Positions 24,414 to 31,599 of a stretch of DNA of 64,000 bases are shown in pieces (position 1 is the first letter of the stretch; the number at the start of each line of letters is the position of its first letter). The translations under genes and the position numbers were made by a program. The stretch is from Clostridia bacterium. Its GTDB lineage: Bacteria; Bacillota; Clostridia; UBA1212. Where the stretch lies: positions 1-64,000 of the forward strand of contig JAFSVU010000026.1 in NCBI GenBank assembly GCA_017444825.1, given 5' to 3'. The notes under the pieces are model-generated. The model had not been told where the DNA came from and searched no databases. It saw only the letters and a program-made list of their open reading frames with translations.

Positions 24414-26846
24414 TCAGTCATAGATCCTCTTGGCGACCTCTTCAAGGAAGGAGTCGAGATCAAGAGTCGTCTTTTCTTCACAGCTTGAAAGCTTTACAAG
24501 GTCTCCCGTCATCATGCCAGAACCAACAAGATCAATCGTCGCCTTTTCGGTCCTGTCGGCAAAGTCAATGAGATAAACGTTTCCGTCAAGCTCGCCCCTC
24601 TTGCGCAGTGCGCCTGTCCAGGCAAAAAGCGTTGCGATGGGATTTGTGGAGGTGGGTTCGCCGTTAAGATATCTCTTATAATGTCTCGGAATCGTTCCGT
24701 GGGCCGCCTCGTATTCAAAGCAGCCGTCGGGCGACACCAGCACGGAGGTCATCATTGAAAGGCTCCCGAAACATGCGGCCAGCATATCTGAGAAAACGTC
24801 TCCGTCGTAGTTCTTGGTGGCCCATACAAAACCGCCCTCTGACCTGACAACTCTTGCCACTGCATCGTCGATCAAAGTGTAAAAATAGGTCAGACCGGCT
24901 TTCTCAAAAGCCTCCTTGTACTCATTGTCGTAGACCTCCTGGAAAATATCCTTAAATCTGTGATCGTATGTCTTTGAGACGGTATCTTTTGCGGAGAACC
25001 AGAGGTCCATTCCGCAGGAAAGGCTGAAGCCCATGCAGGATCTGGCAAAGGACCTAATGGATCCGTCTTCATTGTGCATGCCCATTACTATACCGGAGGA
25101 CCTTGAAAAATCATGAATATCGGTCTCCGTTATCGAGCCGTCCGCAGATGTTATCTTTATAGAGGCCTTAGCGCCCTTTTCCACCTTGACCTCTTTTGCG
25201 GCATAAATATCACCGTAGGCATGACGTGCTATGATGATGGGCTTTTTCCAGCCGCTCACCAGAGGCGAAATACCGTTCACAATGATCGGTGACCTGAATA
25301 CGGTACCGTCAAGGATCTCCCTGATAGTGGCGTTAGGAGATCTCCAGAGTTTTTTGAGATCGTATTCGGTGAGGCGCTGAGCGTTAGGCGTTATGGTTGC
25401 GCATTTGACGCCAACTTTTAGCCTCTTTATCGCGTATGACGCATCCTTTGTAACCTGATCGTCAGTTTTGTCCCTGTTTACAAGACCGAGGTCATAGTAT
25501 TCGGTATTGAGATCGATGAAAGGAAGAAGTACCTTCTCCTTAATCTTTTCCCAGACCACTCTGGTCATCTCATCACCGTCAAGCTCTGCGATCTTGTCCA
25601 TTTGAATCCTGTACTTGCGGTAGAAAAGATTTCTTGCAGTTGCGGGACTGTCCACACCGGTGGCGTTTTTGATGGGTGCAAACTCGTCTTCACGTTTGAT
25701 CCTGAATGCAGTAACGTCGTCAATATAGCTGAAAATATCAAACAGGAACATCTCAAGCTTTATGGAATCCGGCTTTTCGGGTTTAAAAGTGTTTCCGTTT
25801 TCGTCAAGTCTTTCTACTTTTTTAATGTACCTGTGGTAGGGAAGCCCGCTGCCGGCAACCTTTTCAAGTATTGATTTTTTGAATACGTAGATGCCGGCAT
25901 TGACGTCGCCGTAAGTATACGTGCCGTCGGCGTTTTTCATATTGGCCATTTCCGGGGTTACCTCGGAATACTCGATCACACAAGGCTTACCGTTTTTAAC
26001 ACAGTAAACGCCTGCTTTTTCATCGGGACCGGCCTTCATAAGAGTCTTTGTAAGGCAGGATTTCCCGGTGACCTCTGAGCAGCCGATAAAAACCGGGTCG
26101 CAGAGCTCGACCAGGCAGTTGTCTATTTGGTCAATAAACACGTAATCAGCTTTACGTCCATCTTCTGAATCAAGCACACCGCCTGAGATAAGAGCGCTGA
26201 ATATGCCTCCGTTTCCGTCAGCGGCTGTGACCACTTTGTCTTTCTCGGCGAGCATCATGCTTCCGTTCATATCGAAAACAGGTATCATGTTCTGGCAGAA
26301 CAACGTGATCTTATCCTTGGGATATCCGAAATAACCGTTTTCCTCAAAGAACTCAAGAGTTTTTTCGTGGTTTATCTCGGATGTCATAACATAGAGGTGA
26401 ATATATGCCCCAAATTTCTTATGGATCGTCGAAAGCTGATCCACCTGTAACTCAAACAGTGATTTATGAGTCGGAAGGCCCATATCAAAAGTCCCCTTAG
26501 GACCCTCATGCCCGAGCCTTGATCCCTGGCCGCCGGCCATGCTCACACATATAACTCCGCCTCTTTTGATAACTTCGACACCTTTGTTGAAATAAAGATC
26601 GTATTCGGAAGATCCATACTCCGGTCTTTCAATTACCTCGATCGGTTTAAGATCAGAAACAGAAACCTCCGCATCCTGATCAGCGCCGGTCTTTGAAGGA
26701 GCTGCGAATGACTTTTCAAAATCAATGCTTTTTATGCTTTTATACAGCTTGTCCTTTCCCTCCTCACCGAGAACATCCCAGTATTTGAGAAGGTGCTGCT
26801 GTCCGTATTTTTCGGTAATAGTTTTAAGTTCAATAAATTTATCCAT
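24414..26846 (-). CDS. Fusion of a UDPGP-type nucleotidyltransferase and NADP-dependent isocitrate dehydrogenase
   Basis: One uninterrupted 810-codon frame. Residues 1-410 are a UDP-sugar pyrophosphorylase of the eukaryotic UAP/UGP type: EKYGQQHLLKYWD, the nucleotide-binding VSMAGGQGSRLGHEGPKGTF, VTAADGNGGIFSAL, TYGDVNAGIYVFKK, and KREDEFAPIKNATGVDSPATAR, where this family's conserved core ends. Residues from about 416 are a eukaryotic-type homodimeric isocitrate dehydrogenase: LDGDEMTRVVWEKIKEK, GVKCATITP, SPNATIREILDGTVFR (Ser503, Asn505, Arg509, Arg518), IIIARHAYGDIYAA (Arg541, Tyr548), KTYDHRFKDIF (Lys625), NYDGDVFSD and AAHGTIPRHYKRYLNGEPTSTNP. Both active sites look intact, but the usual C-terminal tail of the pyrophosphorylase is absent and there is almost no linker. 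It follows gltA by 9 bases. A Met codon at 25601, with AGGA six bases before, could allow internal initiation of the dehydrogenase alone. Confidence 0.9.
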   Translation of the reverse strand: MDKFIELKTITEKYGQQHLLKYWDVLGEEGKDKLYKSIKSIDFEKSFAAPSKTGADQDAEVSVSDLKPIEVIERPEYGSSEYDLYFNKGVEVIKRGGVICVSMAGGQGSRLGHEGPKGTFDMGLPTHKSLFELQVDQLSTIHKKFGAYIHLYVMTSEINHEKTLEFFEENGYFGYPKDKITLFCQNMIPVFDMNGSMMLAEKDKVVTAADGNGGIFSALISGGVLDSEDGRKADYVFIDQIDNCLVELCDPVFIGCSEVTGKSCLTKTLMKAGPDEKAGVYCVKNGKPCVIEYSEVTPEMANMKNADGTYTYGDVNAGIYVFKKSILEKVAGSGLPYHRYIKKVERLDENGNTFKPEKPDSIKLEMFLFDIFSYIDDVTAFRIKREDEFAPIKNATGVDSPATARNLFYRKYRIQMDKIAELDGDEMTRVVWEKIKEKVLLPFIDLNTEYYDLGLVNRDKTDDQVTKDASYAIKRLKVGVKCATITPNAQRLTEYDLKKLWRSPNATIREILDGTVFRSPIIVNGISPLVSGWKKPIIIARHAYGDIYAAKEVKVEKGAKASIKITSADGSITETDIHDFSRSSGIVMGMHNEDGSIRSFARSCMGFSLSCGMDLWFSAKDTVSKTYDHRFKDIFQEVYDNEYKEAFEKAGLTYFYTLIDDAVARVVRSEGGFVWATKNYDGDVFSDMLAACFGSLSMMTSVLVSPDGCFEYEAAHGTIPRHYKRYLNGEPTSTNPIATLFAWTGALRKRGELDGNVYLIDFADRTEKATIDLVGSGMMTGDLVKLSSCEEKTTLDLDSFLEEVAKRIYD

Positions 26847-26855
26847 GTTCGATCA

Positions 26856-28217
26856 TTAATTTCTTGCTGAGAGCACCGTATACTGTTTGGTGCCTCCTAC
26901 GTTTTTGTATGCAGGCCTGATTATTCTCGGGTCTACCGTGAGTTCTTCTATCCTGTGAGCACACCAGCCGGGGAGCCTTGCGATTGCAAACAGCGGCGTA
27001 AAGAGCTCCGGAGGGATACCGAGCATTGAATAGACGAAACCGGAATATAAGTCTACGTTTGCACAAATTATAACATCGTGACCGCGAAGCTCGGCCATTG
27101 CCTTTGGCGTAAGCTTCTCGATAATGTTGTACAGCTTATATTCTTTGTGGAAGCCGGTTGCATAAGCCAGCTCCTCAGCCTTTTCCCTAAGCATCACGGC
27201 TCTCGGATCGGAAAGCGTGTATACTGCGTGGCCCATACCGTATATGAGGCCGGTATTGTCGAAAGCTTCGCCCTTCAGTATCTTTATAAGATATCTGTAT
27301 ATTTCTTCTTCATCGCCAATGTCATTGACGTGCTCCTTGATATCCTCCACCATGGCCATGACTTTATGGTTGGCGCCGCCGTGTTTGGGACCCTTCAAAG
27401 AGTTTATGGCTGACGTCACCGCGGCATAGGTGTCGGTACCTGTGGAGCTTACGACTCTAATCGTAAAGGATGAGTTGTTTCCGCCGCCGTGCTCTGCGTG
27501 AAGCATCATACAAAGGTCGAGCAGTTCAGCCTCCTGCCTGGTATAGACCGAATCCGGCCTGATCATGGCGAGGAAGTTCTCCGACGTGGAAAGCTCGGGA
27601 TTCGGAGTGTGGATGACAAGACTCTTGTTGTCAAAATAATAGCTCTTGGCCTGGTAGGAATACGCGGCGATTGTGGGAAGCTGCGCGATCAAGTTAAGGC
27701 TCTGGCGTAGAACGTTTATAAGAGAAGTGTCGTCCGGATTATCGTCGTAAGAGTAGGATGCCATGACAGATCTTGCGATCTTGTTCATGATATTGCGGCT
27801 TGGCGCCTTCATGATCATGTCCTCGGTAAAGCCGAAAGGAAGATATCTGTGGTTTCCAAGATATTCTTTAACTTCCGTAAGTTCATGAACGTTTGGCAGC
27901 TGGCCTGTGAGAAGTAAAAAGCAGCACTCTTCAAAACCGAATCTGCCTTCGTTTCTTGCGGCGTTTACTATATCATATACGTCATAACCTCTGTAGAAGA
28001 GGCGGCCCTCCTCGGGTATTTTTTCTCCGTCCTCTGTGTGGTAACCTCTTACGTCACCGACTCTGGTCATACCGACTACAACACCTGTACCGTCGGCGTT
28101 TCTGAGACCGCGTTTTACGTTATATTTAGTGTAGAGCTGAGGGTCGTTGCTTTTAACGGCACCGACAACTCCGCATAAGCTTTCTAAAAATGATTCGTAT
28201 TTTTCATTATCAGCCAA
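26856..28217 (-). CDS. gltA: Citrate synthase
   Basis: A 453-residue enzyme condensing acetyl-CoA and oxaloacetate. Seen: GRLFYRGYDVYDIV, the catalytic His in MMLHAEHGGGNNSSFTIR, SLKGPKHGGANHKVM, the second His in YGMGHAVYTLSDPRA, and the C-terminal ANVDLYSGFVY with the Asp and ARLPGWCAHRIEE. The start is taken as TTG at 28217, because GGAGG stands 8 bases upstream; the GTG at 28226 overlaps that site. With the dehydrogenase domain in the next gene it supplies two steps from acetyl-CoA to 2-oxoglutarate; aconitase is not in the window. Confidence 0.95.
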   Translation of the reverse strand: MADNEKYESFLESLCGVVGAVKSNDPQLYTKYNVKRGLRNADGTGVVVGMTRVGDVRGYHTEDGEKIPEEGRLFYRGYDVYDIVNAARNEGRFGFEECCFLLLTGQLPNVHELTEVKEYLGNHRYLPFGFTEDMIMKAPSRNIMNKIARSVMASYSYDDNPDDTSLINVLRQSLNLIAQLPTIAAYSYQAKSYYFDNKSLVIHTPNPELSTSENFLAMIRPDSVYTRQEAELLDLCMMLHAEHGGGNNSSFTIRVVSSTGTDTYAAVTSAINSLKGPKHGGANHKVMAMVEDIKEHVNDIGDEEEIYRYLIKILKGEAFDNTGLIYGMGHAVYTLSDPRAVMLREKAEELAYATGFHKEYKLYNIIEKLTPKAMAELRGHDVIICANVDLYSGFVYSMLGIPPELFTPLFAIARLPGWCAHRIEELTVDPRIIRPAYKNVGGTKQYTVLSARN

Positions 28218-28255
28218 GGGGCTCACCTCCGTTTAGCGGATAAGTTTTTATCCTT

Positions 28256-29260
28256 TCACCGGTTAACTATAAAACCGACTTTTTCGTACACTTCCTTAAG
28301 TGTTTTGTTTGCGTTCTCGCGGGCTATCTCAGCATTCTTATTGAAAATACTGTTCAGATAACCTTTGTCTTCGATATACTCGAAATATTTCTTTTGGATC
28401 GGCGCCAATGCCGACGCCACCGACGTTCCCACAGCGATCTTAAAATCACCGTATCTGCTGCCCTCAAACTCCTTCATGACGTCATCTCTTGAGATGTCAT
28501 TAATGGAAGCGTATATGTTGATCAGATTCGAAATACCGGGCTTGTTTTCCTCGTCATAAACTATCTCGCAGCCTGAATCGGTGACGGCCTTTTTGAACTT
28601 CTTAATGATCACATCCTCCGGATCGGTGAGAAGGATGAAATTGTTCGTATTGGTGTCGGACTTTGACATTTTCTTTTCAGGTTCCTGAAGGCTCATTATC
28701 TTTGCGCTGTTCTGCGGAATAAAGGGTTCTGGCACCACGAATGTCTCACCGTAGATGTTATTGAATCTCTCGGCAATGTTTCTTGCAAGCTCAAGGTGCT
28801 GCTTCTGGTCCACGCCAATGGGAACCAGGTGTGTCTTGTAAAGCAAAATGTCCGCAGCCATGAGGACCGGGTATGTGAAAAGACCGCCGTTTACGTTGTC
28901 GGCGTGGCGCTGGCTCTTGTCTTTAAACTGGGTCATTCTTGAAAGCTCGCCTATATACGTGTAGCATCCGAGGATCCAGGAAAGCTCAGCATGTCCCGAA
29001 ACATGGGACTGCATGAAAAGTACGTTCTTATCGGGATCGAGGCCGCAGGCAAGATACAGAGCAAGAAGTTGGTATGATCTTTCTCTAAGGGCCTGAGGGT
29101 CCTGCCTCACAGTAAGTGTGTGCATATCGACCACACAGTAATAGCAATTGTACTTATCCTGGAGCTTTCCGAAATTCTTAAGAGCGCCAAGGTAATTACC
29201 GAGAGTGATCGAGCCCGAAGGCTGTATTCCGCTGAAGATTGTTTTTTTATCCGGGTCCAT
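28256..29260 (-). CDS. trpS: Tryptophanyl-tRNA synthetase
   Basis: A 334-residue class I synthetase. Seen: TIFSGIQPSGSITLGNYLGAL with the HIGH-like TLGN motif, VVDMHTLTVRQDP, ADILLYKTHLVPIGVDQKQH, and KMSKSDTNTNNFI as the KMSKS loop. The ATG at 29260 is used because AAAGGAG precedes it by 9 bases and it matches family length; an in-frame extension to 29323 would overlap the -35 element. The leader is only about 30 bases, so no T-box riboswitch controls it. Confidence 0.95.
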   Translation of the reverse strand: MDPDKKTIFSGIQPSGSITLGNYLGALKNFGKLQDKYNCYYCVVDMHTLTVRQDPQALRERSYQLLALYLACGLDPDKNVLFMQSHVSGHAELSWILGCYTYIGELSRMTQFKDKSQRHADNVNGGLFTYPVLMAADILLYKTHLVPIGVDQKQHLELARNIAERFNNIYGETFVVPEPFIPQNSAKIMSLQEPEKKMSKSDTNTNNFILLTDPEDVIIKKFKKAVTDSGCEIVYDEENKPGISNLINIYASINDISRDDVMKEFEGSRYGDFKIAVGTSVASALAPIQKKYFEYIEDKGYLNSIFNKNAEIARENANKTLKEVYEKVGFIVNR

Positions 29261-29294
29261 AACCAATGCTCCTTTTCCAGATTTATAAACTTTA

Positions 29295-29323
29295 ATTATA
29301 GTATTGCTCTCTTCAAAATTCAA
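29295..29323 (-). promoter_or_regulatory. trpS promoter
   Basis: TTGAAT (29318-29323), 17-bp spacer, TATAAT (29295-29300) on the minus strand. Confidence 0.75.
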
Positions 29324-29352
29324 TTACTTTCTATACCGGATCACTGCCGCTA

Positions 29353-30240
29353 TCAGCATTGCCCTCTCCCCGGTTCTGAACGTTTTACAAACGTGCTGAT
29401 AAGTTTCTTCCTGCTTTCCGATATGAAATAGGTAGCAATGAAGCCGCACACTATGGCTGGCACAAGCGCCGCACATATATCAAGTGGAGATGCATGGGCA
29501 GTTATGTTTCCAAAGAAAAAATAGGCGTAGTGAACTGCGGGATATACTGAAAGTGCGAAAACGATACCGAGAAATACCTTGTTCAGTTTTACGGTATCTT
29601 TCATGATCGGAGGAATGATCGCAGAACCGAACAATACGGACAAGGTGAAGAATCCCTGCCCGAACAGATCAGCGTAAACTCTGGGATCCTTGGTTACAGG
29701 CCGGTCTACAGGCTTTTTGGAAAGCTCGATGATCGATTTTGTAAGCCCGCCCAAAGAAAACAATGCGACAAACAGCAGGATAGCTGCAACAGCAAGCATC
29801 ACCATGAAAAACTTTGACGTCTTGATCACGCTTTCCATCCTTCTGATATCTTTAATGCTTTTCCTTTCCTTTTCTATGTCTGTATATGATCTGCCGTCCC
29901 TTTTATAATTCTGCTTTGCGATCCCCAGCTTATCGTAACGCCATTTTATCCCGAGAGCCAGGAAGGAAAAAACGCCAAGGAGCAGAAACGCACACATGTT
30001 CAGAATGAAATAAAACACAAAGGGAAGGATCTGGTCTCCATATTCGTACCCTGTGAACGCCTCGGCGTACTTACAGTTGTTAATGTAGAAAGACGTGGAT
30101 ACCGCGACAAAGGAAACCACACCCAGCGCTATCGCCAAAAATTTACGGATATTATAGACAAATGAGGCATGTTCAAGCATTGGCCCGGAGGCTGTGTTAT
30201 CAGAGTTTATATCAGCTTTATTATTTCCGAAAGACTTCAC
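29353..30240 (-). CDS. Polytopic membrane protein, function unknown
   Basis: A 295-residue protein with about seven hydrophobic helices, for example FLAIALGVVSFVAVSTSFYI, FILNMCAFLLLGVFSFLAL, FFMVMLAVAAILLFVALFSL and IVFALSVYPAVHYAYFFFG. A basic cytoplasmic loop (YTDIEKERKSIKDIRRMESV) separates the first three helices from the rest. No family was recognised. The GTG at 30240 is chosen because a full GGGAGGTGATC anti-16S match lies 8 bases upstream. The gene has its own promoter, divergent to the M23 peptidase gene. Confidence 0.7.
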   Translation of the reverse strand: MKSFGNNKADINSDNTASGPMLEHASFVYNIRKFLAIALGVVSFVAVSTSFYINNCKYAEAFTGYEYGDQILPFVFYFILNMCAFLLLGVFSFLALGIKWRYDKLGIAKQNYKRDGRSYTDIEKERKSIKDIRRMESVIKTSKFFMVMLAVAAILLFVALFSLGGLTKSIIELSKKPVDRPVTKDPRVYADLFGQGFFTLSVLFGSAIIPPIMKDTVKLNKVFLGIVFALSVYPAVHYAYFFFGNITAHASPLDICAALVPAIVCGFIATYFISESRKKLISTFVKRSEPGRGQC

Positions 30241-30276
30241 CAAGATCACCTCCCGATTATAAGCATATACATCTTT

Positions 30277-30305
30277 ATTTTATTAAATACAAACCAATGA
30301 GTCAA
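30277..30305 (-). promoter_or_regulatory. Promoter of the polytopic membrane protein gene
   Basis: TTGACT (30300-30305), 17-bp spacer, TAAAAT (30277-30282) on the minus strand. An AACCAATG octamer lies inside the spacer. Confidence 0.7.
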
Positions 30306-30339
30306 TACGATACTTTAGCAAGATAAAGAGCTAAAGAGA

Positions 30340-30368
30340 TTGACAAACTGTTTCGGAAGGCTTAAGAA
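30340..30368 (+). promoter_or_regulatory. Possible promoter of the M23 peptidase gene
   Basis: A perfect TTGACA (30340-30345) is followed after 17 bases by a poor -10, TAAGAA (30363-30368). A TATGAT further on (30409-30414) has no good -35. The start site is uncertain. Confidence 0.4.
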
Positions 30369-30468
30369 ATCATAAAACAGTAAAATCAACTTGCTTTTAT
30401 TTTATATATATGATACTCTTCGCAAAGGTTCCCCCTTCCGGGACCGGAAAGGCATTGTTAAGATCAGT

Positions 30469-31476
30469 ATGAAAGAGCATTCACGATTTACCGATATTAT
30501 CAAGGATAGACTGAACTCCATCAAGGTGGCATTGGCTATTCTGTTAGCTGCCGGTGTCGTTCTATGTGTCGGTTCTCTACAGAAGAAGCTTGAGGATAAA
30601 AAAAATACCCTAAGTGACGTAAACAGCGCAATCAACGAGGTCGCAGGAAAGATCAGCGGAGAGTATTCCACATCAGAAGACATGGTGGAAGCTATCGAGC
30701 AGATCTACGATATAATTTCGGAAAAGCAGAATGAGTTAGAAGAGCTGGTAAAAACCAATGAGCAAAACCGTGAGATCCTGAATTCTCAAAACGAAACGAT
30801 TACGTCTCAAAACAATACTATTATTGAATACTCGGAAACCATCGATTCCCAGGCCCAGGCAATAGAACAGCGAGATGAAGCCATTGATGAGATAACAAGG
30901 ATCGTCGGGAAAGATATCGATCCTATTGACGGCGATGCGCTTAAGAGTGCCATTCAGGACATAGAGGAAACTGAAAAGGTTATAGTTCAGACATATAAAA
31001 CTCCTGTTCAGATGACCGCTTACTATCAGCAATTAGAGGAAACAAAGTCCGAGCTTACTGAGATGCTTAGCTTCTATCCCGACGGAAATCCCGCTGTAGG
31101 TGAGATTTCATACACCTTCGGAAACCACTACGTAAAGAAGAACGGAAAAACAGTCACTTCATTCCACAGAGGTCTTGATATTTATAATAAAAACGGCGGC
31201 GCGATATACGCAACAGCAGACGGCACGGTCACCGAAGTACATTTAAGAGATGACGGGACGGGCCTTGGTTATTATGTCAGGATCGATCACGGAAACGGCT
31301 ATATGACTCTCTATGGACACGTAAAATCAGCCACTGTTCAGGTCGGAGATAAAGTCGAAAAAGGTCAGCAGATAGCATGGATGGGAAAAACGGGAGCCGC
31401 GACGGGTATTCACGTACACTATGAGGTTTACCTCTACGGAAAGCTTCAGGATCCCATAAACTATGTAGATTATTGA
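30469..31476 (+). CDS. Membrane-anchored M23 (LytM) peptidase with coiled coil
   Basis: A 335-residue envelope protein. Seen: a short cytoplasmic start, one transmembrane helix (IKVALAILLAAGVVLCVGSL), a long polar helical region (about residues 50-190) rich in Gln, Asn and Glu with heptad spacing, and a C-terminal LytM domain with the zinc ligands HRGLDIY and HVHYEVY and the YGHVKSATVQVGDKV core. All metal ligands are present, so an active peptidoglycan endopeptidase is likely, though coiled-coil LytM proteins can also act as amidase activators. The ATG at 30469 has no ideal ribosome binding site nearby (GGAAAGG lies about 15 bases upstream), so the exact start is uncertain. Confidence 0.88.
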   Translation: MKEHSRFTDIIKDRLNSIKVALAILLAAGVVLCVGSLQKKLEDKKNTLSDVNSAINEVAGKISGEYSTSEDMVEAIEQIYDIISEKQNELEELVKTNEQNREILNSQNETITSQNNTIIEYSETIDSQAQAIEQRDEAIDEITRIVGKDIDPIDGDALKSAIQDIEETEKVIVQTYKTPVQMTAYYQQLEETKSELTEMLSFYPDGNPAVGEISYTFGNHYVKKNGKTVTSFHRGLDIYNKNGGAIYATADGTVTEVHLRDDGTGLGYYVRIDHGNGYMTLYGHVKSATVQVGDKVEKGQQIAWMGKTGAATGIHVHYEVYLYGKLQDPINYVDY

Positions 31477-31490
31477 TAAATAAAGAAGCC

Positions 31491-31514
31491 GGGGACATAC
31501 GCTGTCCCCTTTTT
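31491..31514 (+). terminator. Rho-independent terminator after the M23 gene
   Basis: Stem GGGGACA/TGTCCCC with a 5-base loop followed by TTTTT. Confidence 0.9.
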
Positions 31515-31543
31515 AAATGATTAAAGATATTTTTATAAAATAC

Positions 31544-31552
31544 TGTTATAAT
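31544..31552 (+). promoter_or_regulatory. Extended -10 promoter of the PBP1A gene
   Basis: TGTTATAAT contains an extended TG-N-TATAAT -10 element. No good -35 hexamer is present at 17 bases, as often found for extended -10 promoters. Confidence 0.55.
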
Positions 31553-31599
31553 ATACGAAAAGGTAATTCTGCCTTAATCTTACAACGGAGTGTTTTACT

